Positions 1 to 10,351 of a DNA stretch of 64,000 nucleotides are shown here, piece by piece. The DNA comes from Spironucleus salmonicida (Eukaryota; Fornicata; Diplomonadida; Hexamitidae): positions 70,001 through 134,000 of the forward strand of contig CM035320.1 of the NCBI GenBank assembly GCA_000497125.2, read 5' to 3'. Position numbers and translations under genes: made by a program. The notes under the pieces were generated by a model, which saw only the letters and a program-made list of their open reading frames with translations, was not told where the DNA came from and did not search any database. Numbering within the stretch: the stretch's first letter is position 1; every line of letters begins with the position of its first letter.

Positions 1-73
1 TAGATCAATTTAGGAAAGTGTATTATAAGATTATATTATAATATTGAAATAATAGAATAAAAGTATAAGAAAA

Positions 74-259
74 ATGGGTAGTTGTTTAGATAAGAAATAA
101 ACTTTATTTGTCAATTAAAAAATAGATGACTAATAACAAATTGAAAGAGAACTCACTAAAAATAATGGTCTAACAAGTTCAATTAATACAATACCTACAT
201 TATAAATTTTAGACTTTTTAGTATTAGATGACACTATTGTACATTCAAATGAATAATGA
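74..259 (+). CDS. Small MGSC protein, putatively myristoylated and palmitoylated
   Basis: 61 aa when TAA/TAG are read as Gln; start ATG follows an A-run, stop TGA. The N-terminus MGSCLDKK has Gly2 (N-myristoylation consensus), Cys4 (possible palmitoylation) and a KK pair, the usual arrangement of a dually acylated membrane-attached peptide. The rest is Gln-rich and mildly acidic with no domain I recognise and no membrane helix. It is one of four MGxC proteins in the window (others start at 2267, 5580 and 15840). Function unknown; flagellar or plasma membrane attachment is inference. Short length keeps confidence moderate. Confidence 0.55.
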
Positions 260-410
260 CTAGTGAGATATAGTTTTTGGATACTGAAGCATCATAAGTA
301 TACTAAATTTGGTTTTGATTTTTTATTTAACGAATAATTTACCAGTAAAAGTAAGTAGATATTATATAGTAATATTATTAATTATTTTCTTCTCAATCTA
401 ATCTCAAGAA

Positions 411-941
411 ATGCTTCTTGTCGTTCTGGCTACCTTTTATCGTGAACATGCTGTTATTGGTCGACCAAACTATATAGCCTGCAACTCATCAAGTTAAACA
501 AATAAATAATATTTAGCTTATCAGGGTACAATTGCCGAACTTAATACAAAAATTATATCTGAAAGTTCGCTGACTCTTACTTCAGCTGTGGCGCCTAATG
601 TATTTGATCTAAGACCTGCTTTAGGTAATTTTGAAATCTCCAAAGTAGCTGGAATGCAGTAGTGTAGTAGTTCAATAAAGACTGATTGCTATGTTTTAGT
701 AGATAGCTCTAATATTAGTAATGCTAAGAATACTGCTTGCGCTGAGGCCAATGTACTCATTACTGTAGCTTCGCTTATAAAAGAACCATTATCAGCTGCG
801 CCAAACATGTTTGCCACTGCAGAGATTTCATCAGGAGTATTCTCAGGTTTAATTCTGATTTTCTACTTCTTCGTTGCTTTCTACCCAGCAGTAACTATTT
901 AGGAGCCTATTTCGATGCCCAAGGGAGAACATGATCAGTGA
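411..941 (+). CDS. Type I membrane protein, uncharacterised
   Basis: 176 aa. A short hydrophobic N-terminus (MLLVVLATFY) could be a signal peptide. A lumenal/extracellular region of about 125 residues contains several Cys (CSSS, DCYV, TACAEA) that could form disulfides. One strong membrane helix lies near residues 143-160 (SGLILIFYFFVAFY), followed by a short polar tail ending in GEHDQ. The layout recalls V-ATPase accessory subunits of the Ac45/VOA1 type, but I cannot show homology. It ends 10 bp from the convergent gene at 952-1305. Its stop is in AGTGA context. Confidence 0.75.
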
Positions 942-951
942 GGATTGTAAT

Positions 952-1305
952 TCACTACAGAGTCAATAGGCGGAGAGTATTAGCCTACATTATTGAGTCT
1001 CTTGAGGTTTTGTAATTATTTTAAGATTTTTAAACTTCCGGCCTTTATACGCTAGAATTGATAGGAGCATTAGAATGCGATACAAGATGTTCTACTGTTT
1101 CGGCATAACATTGCATCTCCCTTTCATGACGGCTCCAAAGCTCTTCATGAGATTTCTAGATTGCTTTTCTTTAAATTTGTTCTCTTTCTAACATAATTTA
1201 AAGCTTCTCAACTTAAAATTTAAGCACTTCGTTTTCTTTTTCAAGTTTTTTATTGCTTTCACCCGCTGCTTAAACCATGTCTTTCAAAAATGCAACATCC
1301 TGCAT
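952..1305 (-). CDS. Short coiled-coil protein
   Basis: 117 aa. Residues about 10-65 are a heptad-like coiled coil rich in Glu, Lys and Gln (KKLEKENEVLKFQVEKLQ is typical); the C-terminus is Ser/Asn/Gln-rich. There is no signal peptide or membrane segment. It lies just downstream of the MGCG gene (1356-2267) on the same strand, and its 3' end is 10 bp from the convergent membrane protein gene. Start chosen at the first ATG of the open frame. Function unknown. Confidence 0.7.
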
Positions 1306-1355
1306 TAAAATAAATTAAAGCGGAATTAATTAAATCTATATTAAATAAAATAAAA

Positions 1356-2267
1356 TCACGCATTAACAAAAAATATTTCTAGCATTATCTCTTTAAATCT
1401 TTTCAATATAACAAATCCGTTTCCAAAATCCACAGTTCGTCCAGTAAATTGCTAGATAATCTTTTAAACTTTTTCTGAGGGGATTTTATTAGCAGCATGA
1501 ATATCTATTAAATTCCAAAATAGCTAAATTTGGTCTTTATCTTCTAATTCTACACAAATACCACTAGAACTCATATCTACTCTAGCAATCGGCTTTTTAC
1601 ACAATATTTCATAAACCCACTCAGGTGCTTCGTTGATAGCAAGTAAATTTTTTTCAGGTCCTTGTTACCCACCTGGAAGCATAGCCACTAACTCTTTAAT
1701 TCGAATATCTCCTGCCCTCATATTTTAAATTCCTTTATTTATAGCGAAGAAGCAAAACAAAAATGCATTACGAAATTGTTAAAGCTGCTTCAAAAGTTCA
1801 AAAATAGTTTACTGCTAAATCTAAGGAAAAATAGCACACAGAATTCTTGAACTAGATGTTTCTGGAGAAAACGAATAAATCAGCGCTAACAAAGCATCAC
1901 TTAGCATATTAGCCTATGATTCCGTTTAAATTATGGAATATGTTGAAGAAATATCAAGGATAGTTGATTTTGTAAAAAAGTTGTTAGTTTACTGGGCTTT
2001 ATCAGTCGATTAGTTTTCAAGTGTCTTAATAGATTATAATATCTTTTAAGGTTTAGAGCAGTTTAGTGGGTCTATATTTTGAACGAAAATCTCATCAAAA
2101 TTATTTTCAGAAAATGAACTCATTGGTGAGATTTAAGCTGATGCTTGGGTTTCCACAGGAGGTTATTAAATTGGCTCTTATGGTAGTAATTTTGATTATT
2201 TCCTGCTTAATTATCTAGGTTTTTTATCTGAGTGTGTTATTTCGACTGAAGTAGCCCCACATCCCAT
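1356..2267 (-). CDS. MGCG-type acylated protein, about 300 aa, uncharacterised
   Basis: 303 aa. The N-terminus MGCGATSVEIT fits dual acylation (Gly2 myristate, Cys3 palmitate). Residues about 15-95 are basic, then Ser/Gln-rich and probably disordered; residues about 100-303 look globular and include an internal Met (residue 183, MRAGDIRIKE) that could be mistaken for the start. I chose the upstream start because the frame is open with normal amino-acid composition and gives the MGC signature shared with three other genes here. The opposite strand has long open frames over this gene, but their translations are broken by shifts or poor in acidic residues. Function unknown. Confidence 0.65.
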
Positions 2268-2938
2268 ATTTGCGGAGAAACGTTTTCATGAAATATTAAT
2301 ATGGTATTGCTATTTACAAAATAAAAATACAAATTATAATTATTAATATATAGTAATAGATTATTTAAATAAAATTAAAGATATACACGTTCAAGTATTT
2401 TGGGTTTACAAACTTTTAAAAATTATAAAAATATTTGATATATTAGATAATAATAAGTTCTGTGTATATATCTAATAGTTAAGTTATAGTTTTTAGAGGT
2501 TGTATTATTAACGATATTTCCTATTAAGCAACGATTATATAAAAATTATATATACTGTTGATTATAATATAATATTTAATTGTTATTATTAAATCTAGAT
2601 ATTCTTTTACGTTTATAAAGATAATATAATTCTTATCATAAATAAACTAAATTAGGAAATATATTTAATTTAACTGACTTAATTATTTATTAACATTATG
2701 ATATATAAACTAATATTAGAAAGTTTGGGAAATAATCAATGTTGATATTAGCATTTTTATTATAACAGATATTAAATCTAATAGACATTTAAATGGCAAA
2801 TGCTAATTAAATATTTTTACTAGCGTTGATAGATTATCTTACTCAAGAAAAACAAATTTCTGAATTCTACAAGAAAATTTAATAATTTAGCGAATTATAT
2901 ATCAATTAAGATATTGTATACAAGTTAAAAAAATTAAA
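2268..2938. other. Intergenic, AT-rich; possible gene fragment at its right end
   Basis: About 670 bp, very AT-rich. From ATG at 2793 a plus-strand frame gives about 50 protein-like residues (MANANQIFLLALIDYLTQEK and on), but it runs into the antisense of the CRMP gene at 2939 without a stop of its own. It may be a truncated gene 5' end or chance. Otherwise I see nothing. Confidence 0.3.
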
Positions 2939-3832
2939 TCAGATAAGATCTCTTTTAACCCCAGATATAGGTTAAGTCTTTTTATTTTTTCTCAACAACA
3001 AGATTATTAAGCCTATGACAGCTCCTATGACAACTAATACTGCGATAATAATACCTGCAATTGCCCCTCCACTCATATTATTGGTACTTGGACTAGATCC
3101 ATCTGGAGAGCAGAACCTTCCTACTTTCACATACCCTTAAGCACAATCCAAGCATTAACCAGCATTATTTAATACTAAATTTTACATACAACTTGCACAT
3201 CTGCTATTATCATTTGAACAAGAGGCACAATTTTAAAATCCATTACACAAACATTCAGAGATAAGTCCATCAACGCATTTTTCAGCAACTCCATTATTAC
3301 AATATTAACCATTATTCAAAATACTACACTAAGGCATACATCTTCCATCAATACTAGTTACAAACTCAAACGGGTCACAAGCATTACAGAATTTATTAGA
3401 GGAGCAAACATAACATGCAGAGTCACACTCCTCACACCTACTTGTTTCAATATTGCAATATCCTTTACTGTTATCTTAACATTACTTATTATTGGTGCAA
3501 TTAACAATACATTCTTTTGATGCTTCATCCATTATAAAACCATCCGCACATTTTATACATGAATTCAAATCAGTGCATTAGCCACATCCAAACTAGCAAT
3601 TTGGACAAAAAGGTCCAGTTTTAAACGACCCAGGTAAGCATTTACTGCAAAATCCGTTAATACATTCCTAACAATTTCTAACTGGTCTATTATCCTTACA
3701 ATAACAGCCTTACCCTAGCTTAATATCTTCAGAACATGGTAAGCACGGCACAACATTACGAGATTCAGTTGGGCAATAATATCCTACTTTACAATTTAGT
3801 TAAGTCATACTACATGTACCAGAATCGGTCAT
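2939..3832 (-). CDS. Cysteine-rich membrane protein (CRMP, VSP-like)
   Basis: 297 aa. It begins MTDSGTCSMTQLNCKVGYYC and continues with many CXXC and CXC pairs (CLPC, CYC, CQEC, CSKC, CNAC, CASC) to about residue 245. It then has a Gly/Ile/Val membrane helix (GAIAGIIIAVLVVIGAVIGL) and a Lys/Arg-rich tail of about 20 residues, longer than in the 20-25 kb copies. This layout matches diplomonad variant-surface/cysteine-rich membrane proteins, whose ectodomain is thought to form the surface coat. No N-terminal signal peptide is visible in front of the first Cys pair. It is on the opposite strand from the main array. Confidence 0.85.
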
Positions 3833-4340
3833 TCTTAAAAATAATTTTATTCTTAATATATCTAATTACTAATAAATTCAGTTATTTATAAATATAAAAC
3901 TACAACTCTAAATAATATTATAATTTATTACGAAAATTAAAAATCTTACTACAATTTACTTATTATCTTCGTTGAATGTATTTAATAATAAAAATAGTTA
4001 GTATCAATACTAGAGTACTAATAATTAAGTCATAAACATTTAGAGAAGTCTAATTTTAATATATGCTATTATTATTCACAATTATGAAATTTTTAATATA
4101 GTTAATCGTTAATAATTTGTATATCATTTATTCATTAATATTATTATTCACTGTTAATCCGGATATATCTATTAAAAGATTAGTCAGTGGAATCTGAATA
4201 ATATTATTATTAAATAGCATTTATATAACGTCTCATATAACCTCTTCTGGTTACATCATTATAAGCTATCATATTTTTATCTAAACTCTATTTTTTAATA
4301 TGATATTGTTATTATATCATATATACTAGCTTTGACGTAA
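3833..4340. other. Intergenic, AT-rich
   Basis: About 500 bp between two divergent genes, so it must hold both promoters. An open plus-strand frame crosses it, but the translation is Asn/Ile/Leu-rich with almost no acidic residues, so I read it as non-coding. No repeat or RNA recognised. Confidence 0.4.
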
Positions 4341-5480
4341 ATGAGCATTAATCTAGAAATTCACACAATTATTAACGGAGACCCAGAAGTAATGCAATCC
4401 TTTCATGCATTATAAACTGAGTAACTAGCATCTCTTTAAACCAATTCCTAATCATTAGAATCAGATATTTATCTTCTGAAGGCGCGCAAAAATGTTTATA
4501 ATTATATACGTTAGAAGAAGATATTTATTGCTACTCGCAAATCCAGAGCAATAGAGTTATGTGAATTCCGAGATCCAGCACTCGAAGAAACTGTTAATTT
4601 TGCTTTAGAATTCGATGACGATGACGTTTTTGACGAAAACTTTTTTAGCTAGCAGATGAAACATACAAATTTTAATATTGATGATCTGCTCAAAAATGCA
4701 ATGGATAAGAAGAAAAATTTTATGGCTTAAAAGTAAGCCTAAAAGTCAGATACAGAACTGAACGCAGAATTAAATGTGGTTAAGACAGTTTCTGACACAT
4801 TCTTAGAAGGCATATAACAAAAGCTTAATAATTAAGATGTTTTTAATGCTTGTGTATCTCAATTTGTAGAAATAGCCAACGAAAATAAGCTTTTCTGCCC
4901 TCTAAAAGCTCTTCAAGAAGAAGATGCAGAAATGAATAAATAAATGACCAAGTTGCATCAAGAAATTAATTAACTTCGGTTGGATTTGGTGATGGCTAAA
5001 AATGATGTAGAGATATCAGTTCATAACGCAGATAGAAGTGATACTGTAATGTAACAAATTAACAATCAAATTGATATAATAACGAGGAAAAATGATAAGA
5101 TGAAACTTGAGAAATAATAATATTTTAACGAAACTGTTAAGGATAAAGTAGTTTATAATCGTCCTTGGCGGTGCGATAGTAGGAGAAATTCAGCAGAGTT
5201 AAAAATGTAACATGAATACAAAAGACTATAATTTGTTCTAGGCGATTTTAAGTATAATGTTGGAGAGATAAAATTAAGTATTTAGTAAGTTCTTAGCGAT
5301 AGTGTTTTTAAACTGCACTTCAATTTTAAAGGTGATAGGATGATTAGGTATTTGATAGACAAAACATAATTTTTAGAGTATATATAAAAAATTATTAGGC
5401 TGGATGAAGTAGTGGATAAAATTTTCGACAAATACGCGGATAATGAATAATCACTTAACGTCTTTATAACTGAGAAATGA
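4341..5480 (+). CDS. Coiled-coil protein, 379 aa
   Basis: Starts MSINLEIHTI, stop TGA. An acidic cluster (FDDDDVFDEN, about residues 91-100) precedes long coiled-coil stretches at about residues 120-150 and 190-260 (KQMTKLHQEINQLRLDL). The last 90 residues look helical and globular. No membrane segment or catalytic motif. This pattern is common among diplomonad flagellar and cytoskeletal structural proteins, but that role is inference. Its frame is continuous with an open frame from 2793 that runs antisense to the CRMP; the ATG at 4341, after an A-rich TAA context, is the likely true start. Confidence 0.8.
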
Positions 5481-5579
5481 TTATTATGTTTAATTTTATT
5501 ATATATATAATTGCAAACTTTACAGTAGAACATGTTTTATAATAATAAGTATATAAAAATAAATAACTATTTATATTAA

Positions 5580-5777
5580 ATGGGGTGTAATGCATAGATA
5601 TTATAATAGACAAAGTTGGATGGTTAGACACCGTTTACTAAATGTGAACTTAGTTTTAGTAGTTAACAGTAAATACTAGACGAATTAAGTCCATGTTATT
5701 TGTCTTAGTAAATACGAAGTCTATGTTCTTAATAAAAAAATGTAGAAGATGAAAGTGAATCCGAATTTAAGGACTGA
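5580..5777 (+). CDS. Small MGC protein, putatively acylated
   Basis: 65 aa. N-terminus MGCNAQILQQ carries Gly2 and Cys3 for possible myristoylation and palmitoylation. The protein has five Cys in all, is Gln/Ser-rich, and ends in an acidic tail (DESESEFKD). Most Gln codons are TAA/TAG, so standard-code searches cannot see it. It belongs to the MGxC group in this window. It lies 100 bp downstream of the coiled-coil gene on the same strand. An open antisense frame also covers it but has no stop and reads into the antisense of the neighbouring gene. Confidence 0.55.
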
Positions 5778-6235
5778 TAGGTAAATGTCGTGGAATATTA
5801 GTGAATATATTCTAGCCTTCTTATGTTCGAATATATATTTTCATTTTATTATTTATACTAAAAACTGTAATGATAATATAATTATAGTATCATTTTATAC
5901 ATAACTAATTCAAAATATTTTCGTTATTTCCATTTCTTTAACGTCATGTACCAGAGTCGGAAACATATTTTCCAATATGAATCTGCTATAGAGTACTAAA
6001 ATCGAACGATGTACCGCTTTATATTTTCTAGACCGGGCATTATACTTCCTAATTATGTATCTATGTGTATATTTTATTTTGTCTTCATCTTATTATAATG
6101 GATTAATTACTCTTACAGAACCTCTTAACCTCTATAGGTTTAATATTTCTCTTTTAATAGTCGCATTTTTTCTCCAATTTAAAAATAATTATTATTATAT
6201 AATTTTAATTATTATTTCTACTTCACTTCCAAATC
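5778..6235. other. Intergenic, AT-rich
   Basis: About 460 bp. Open frames exist on both strands (plus from 6055, minus from 6163). The plus one ends early and overlaps the start of the thioredoxin-fold gene in another frame; the minus one has no stop before it runs antisense to two genes. I do not call either. Confidence 0.35.
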
Positions 6236-7027
6236 ATGATCCTACTTCTCTAACTAGCTGAGATCTCACCATAAGATCTTGATCCCAAGTTCCCGCTTGT
6301 TATATTATTTGCACCAACTCCGTCTGAGTTTCCACTTTTTGCCTCTCTTTAAATTGATTTCCCTTCCTTCAATTTCACATTTTTAAACACAACGCTTCAC
6401 TCAAATTTCACTACAGATGCATCTATTACTATCCCATCAATTGCTATACATTCTGCTATTGGCGTTCAGTTTTTGCATGACTTTAGCCTCCTGGAAACTG
6501 CATTGAATCTCGCTTAAATTGACCCCAATTTTGATTCTTCTTTCCTCGTTACTGATGAAACTGACCTTTTATTAGCAGTAGACTAGGCGAAAAACACACT
6601 TGTTTTCTATGCTGGAAACAAATGCGAGAAGTGTAGTTACTTCCTCTTAATGGCAGTCTAGGCTGCCAATTTGCTTAATCGCACCATTATTTATATAAAC
6701 TGCGATGAGTCACGCGATTTGACACTTCTTTGTAGCCGCTAGTCTGTTAGAAGCTACCCTTGGATATAGGTTACTCATAGTTAAAAATTGATTAGCTTAA
6801 GCAAGGAGATTAGCTTTGATTCGGTCGTTGGGGTGATTAAGAAGATTTAGGAGAATACTCTCGAAACGGATTAGGTTTTCGAAGAGTTTACGATTGAGTG
6901 GATGGAAGGTAATAAAACGAAGTTTGGAAAAGACGGCAGACCATTGGAGTATCCTGTTAAACCGTGCGTTTCTGAATTAATTAAAAAAATTGAAAGTTTA
7001 GAGAAAACGATTTAAAAATTGAATTGA
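6236..7027 (+). CDS. Thioredoxin-fold ER protein (protein disulfide isomerase-like)
   Basis: 263 aa. MILLLQLAE can serve as the end of a signal peptide; the frame is open upstream with more hydrophobic residues but no earlier ATG that I trust. Residues about 18-33 (KFPLVILFAPTPSEF) look like a thioredoxin beta strand and active-site turn without cysteines. A second thioredoxin-like unit has NTLVFYAGNKCEKCSYF, with a CEKC redox motif at residues 130-133. The C-terminus is charged and coiled (ELIKKIESLEKTIQKLN) and lacks KDEL. Likely a thiol oxidoreductase helping disulfide formation, relevant to the many CXXC surface proteins nearby. Exact subfamily not assigned. Confidence 0.75.
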
Positions 7028-7077
7028 TATTATTATATGTTATAAAAATACAAATTGGTAATTCCACTTTAAAATAA

Positions 7078-8193
7078 ATGAGTACGCCAATTCATCCGTT
7101 AGCAGTTTAAAAGCGTTGGCCTTGGTATGTACGGGAACCTTTAACCTTTATAGCATTCTGCACATATGTGCCTTTAAAAGCATGTTTAATGTTTTTTGTT
7201 TTGTTCATAGCTGGCATTACTGCCAAAATTTACTAGAACTATACGAATCCATCAAGACCAATGACTAAAAAAATTTATAAATAATTTGTTCCTAGAACTA
7301 AATTTGTCGGTAGACTATTGCTTCTGTGTCATGGTTTATTGTATAAAGAATACGGAACTCAAGATCCTAAGGCTCATGTAGTCGTGGCGAATCATTAAAA
7401 CTATCTTGATGCTGCAATAATCGCAGCTTCAGGTGGTGGTTCTGCTGTTGCTTCATAAGGTATGGCAAACATGTGGTGTTTGAAGCAAATAATGCAACTT
7501 TCTAGAGTTTTAGTTGTTTCTAGGCCGGTTCCTAAAGATGCCTCATAATCTGATAAAATTAAGCAAGCACTACTTTATAGAGATTTTGCTATAACCCCTG
7601 GGAGATCTATTAGAGAATAAATGCAAATCCGAGTTAATGAAAATAACAATTATGATAGAGATAATGGTTTTAAGAATAAAAAAGAAGCAAAGTGGCCTAA
7701 AATAATCATGTTCCCAGAAGGTACGATTTCTAGCTCTGACACCTTACTTTAATTTAGAACAAGTGTATTCACTCTAGATCAATGTATTATTTAACCATAT
7801 TATATTAAGTATAAAACTTTCATGTCGTTAGAATGGTTAACAAATTCAGGTTATGATGCAATGTGTAGGTCACTACTTAATCCTTTTGGAAAAGTAGAAC
7901 TTCATTGGCTACCATCAGTTTAAAGACATAAGAATGAAACCCCTTAAGAATTTGCTTTAAGAGTTTAGTAAACTATTTGTGAAGCAGCTGGGATATAATT
8001 AACCAAATATACCAATGATGATATGTTTTATTATTTAGGATTTAAGGATATAAGTGTTTGTTCCTAAGACTATTTAAACGATTTTGAAAAATTAGGAACA
8101 ATAAAAGATGCTCGTAAATTATATGGTAAAAATTATGAGCTGAAATAATAGGATATTCCTAAAATAGTGGCAGCACTAGCGAAAAATAAATGA
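7078..8193 (+). CDS. Glycerolipid/lysophospholipid acyltransferase (PlsC/LPLAT family)
   Basis: 371 aa. An N-terminal hydrophobic segment at about residues 40-55 (LMFFVLFIAGI) anchors the protein. The acyltransferase motif I NHQNYLD (NHX4D form, His106) and motif III FPEGT (about residues 212-216) are both present with normal spacing. The family transfers acyl groups from acyl-CoA to lysophosphatidic acid or lysophospholipids at ER membranes. The C-terminal third (TPQEFALRVQ, YYLGFKDIS) resembles the LPCAT branch, but substrate cannot be fixed. Its 3' end is 10 bp from the convergent multipass protein gene. Confidence 0.88.
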
Positions 8194-8203
8194 GCTAAAA
8201 TAT

Positions 8204-9523
8204 TCACTGAATTACTGTTTTTATATCAAAGTCAAATAATATCATTTCAGATATTTCAATTTATGAGAATGATGTTAAATTATCGTTTATCACTTAATAA
8301 CTTTATAATCCACGTTATTAAAGAGAATAATCGAAGTTATTTTCTGATTAAGACCATGCTAAACCTCTAACACTTACATTTAACTGTTAGTTACTATTTA
8401 GAACAGAATTAAGCTATTTTATTAAAACATTCATATTTACTTAGTAATAGTCGTCTAATTACTATGGCAGTTCATATTAGCTTTCAAAGCACATATTCCT
8501 AAATAATGTAGATTATTTATTATGAGCTTATTCTGATTTATTTTCGATCCGTTTTAATATTATTTATTTAACAATACAACTAAATGCAATATGTCCAACA
8601 GCATTTCCAAAGCAATTAATAGGCATATAGTTAAAATTGTACTAAATTATTGCTATAAATGATCCAATAGATATCAAAATTACAATAAAATCTATAATTT
8701 TATACAATTAACGAGTTTTTGGTAAAATTTATGCATAATTTAGTTTATAATATTTTACAAAAAAATAGTTTAACGTATAATATAAAATCCCCGCATGTAT
8801 AATCTATGATTACTACAATGCATATCGCTGTATTAATGTAAAAACTATTAAATTACTTATATATACTTATGTAGTATGGACAACTATACCTTTATTTTCT
8901 GATGCAAATAAACAACTAATATTAAATATTAACCATAAAACCAGATTATAACCAATAGCATATGATACAATAATTAAAAGTAAATCAAGATCGACCGTAT
9001 TAGATCCATTTCTCCATGTTTATTCTATTGAGAATATACCGAAATAACTTTTAAAATTGTCATAAATATTATTAACATCTAATTCTAACAACTCAGAAAA
9101 CCTTCGATAATAAAGAATTGATAATTTATTAAGTATAGTAAATATGTAGTATTTAATAATTCTTGGCTTCTAAAATTACGAATATGATACATGTTATTCT
9201 ATTTTAACCAATAGATTAATAACAGGTCTAAAAAATGTAGGAATTTATACAATCGAAAAAATAGTCAATATATAAACTGATTCGTAAAAACGTATTCTAC
9301 TATCTAAAAATAAAAATAGCCTATTTATCTCTAGCATATCTAATTATTACAAAACATATTGCAGAAATAATAACAAGGAATGAATAAGTAAAAAATTGTT
9401 ATCTATATCTAAAGCTGTCTAAGGTTGATATATTTTGATAAATAATATAACCTAGACTAAACGTATTTAATATATAATTTTTTTAATGTTTTAAGTTTAA
9501 GTTTTTGGTTAAGTCTTAAACAT
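8204..9523 (-). CDS. Multipass (about seven-helix) membrane protein, uncharacterised
   Basis: 439 aa, open for 440 codons only with TAA/TAG as Gln. Starts MFKTQPKTQTQNIKK. I count about seven hydrophobic segments: FLLIHSLLLFLQYVLQ, SVYILTIFSIVQI, LLLIIVSYAIGYNLVLWLIF, VYISNLIVFTLIQ, IIHAGILYYTLNYFF, IIDFIVILISIGSFIAII and PINCFGNAVGHIAFSCIV. Between the second and third is a charged loop with a likely N-glycosylation site (NGS). The last 120 residues form a Gln/Asn-rich, probably cytosolic tail. The layout recalls a 7TM receptor, but I recognise no signature. Stop in AGTGA context. Confidence 0.7.
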
Positions 9524-9791
9524 TATTTCTTTTTCAAAATTGTATTGAAGATAACAATAAGACCTTCCGGTTCTTTCTAGTTTTTATAATTTTTTCTATA
9601 TCATTTTAGCTTGTTTAATTTCATATCATAGTAAAATATATCTTTGCTTAAACGTATATACTTAAATTTTAAAAAAAATCGGTTCGAAGATGTTAGTTTA
9701 TCTAAATATAATTAAAGTTTTGAGCACTAAACAAGAGATTATGGATTCTTCTATAATATTTCATAAAAATCTCTCTGTATTTAAATAAATT
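9524..9791. other. Intergenic between two same-strand membrane protein genes
   Basis: About 270 bp, AT-rich. Nothing recognised beyond A/T tracts. Confidence 0.3.
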
Positions 9792-10253
9792 TCAATCTTT
9801 ATCGTAAAATCGATGGATCTTCTATCCGTAAATACTCTTGATACATGTATCATGGAGTGCTTCCTATAATACTTATATAACACTTTATGACGCTTATTAT
9901 TTACTAATATTATACACAATAGTAACGTAGTCTTATATTTAAGATTTTTCAGTCTCCTCATGCAGTACTTTGTCATGCATTTAACGTAAATATATGAAAA
10001 AAATCATATTTGCAAATAATAAAAATGACCAGCATGCACTTGAAAAAATACCAGTAGCTACAGTATCTATTATCATATATTAATTTTAATCTTATTAAAA
10101 GCTAAAATTAGCATTATCATAACTGCTATAAACAATAAAAATTGGTATCATACATGCTAACTAAATATCAAGTATCACTACGAATGCTACGTAATAATTA
10201 AAAAAAATTGTATTATCAGTGCCAAATATCTTCTATATACTTACAAAAGACAT
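9792..10253 (-). CDS. Small membrane protein with charged C-terminal tail
   Basis: 153 aa from MSFVSIQK; an in-frame ATG about ten codons upstream could extend it. Hydrophobic segments: NTIFFNYYVAFVVILDIQL, CMIPIFIVYSS and DTVATGIFSSACWSFLLFAN with a following MIFFIYL, so three to four helices. The tail (about 60 residues, EETEKSQIQDYVTIVYNISK) is polar and could be cytosolic. I checked the frame codon by codon. A shorter overlapping frame (9761-9976, no Gln codons) looks like its shadow. It is followed on the same strand by the multipass gene at 8204-9523. Function unknown. Confidence 0.6.
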
Positions 10254-10351
10254 ATTTAGTTTTAAATTCCTTATCTTTTTCATATTATAAAATACTTTAA
10301 GTATATAGAATAATAATAAATAAACAAAAGTCGATAAACTGAAAAAATGAG

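Noticed and set aside
1763-2742. Plus-strand frames that together look like a frameshifted pseudogene with an in-frame TGA
   Set aside because: They are the antisense of the MGCG gene on the minus strand (1356-2267), which reads through in one frame with a better start and composition.
2793-5480. A continuous plus-strand frame of about 896 codons joining the stub at 2793 to the coiled-coil gene
   Set aside because: It runs antisense through a clear CRMP and then through Asn/Ile-rich spacer with few acidic residues; the coiled-coil gene has its own start at 4341.
5935-5975. Short match to the start of a CRMP gene (CTGGTACATG context) on the minus strand
   Set aside because: Only about 11 bases match and the following sequence shows no Cys pattern.
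5065-6163. Minus-strand open frame starting MRLLKEKYQTY
   Set aside because: The first part looks protein-like, but there is no TGA until it has run antisense through the MGC gene and well into the coiled-coil gene.
9761-9976. 71-aa minus-strand ORF
   Set aside because: It overlaps the better-supported small membrane protein gene in another frame and has no recognisable features.
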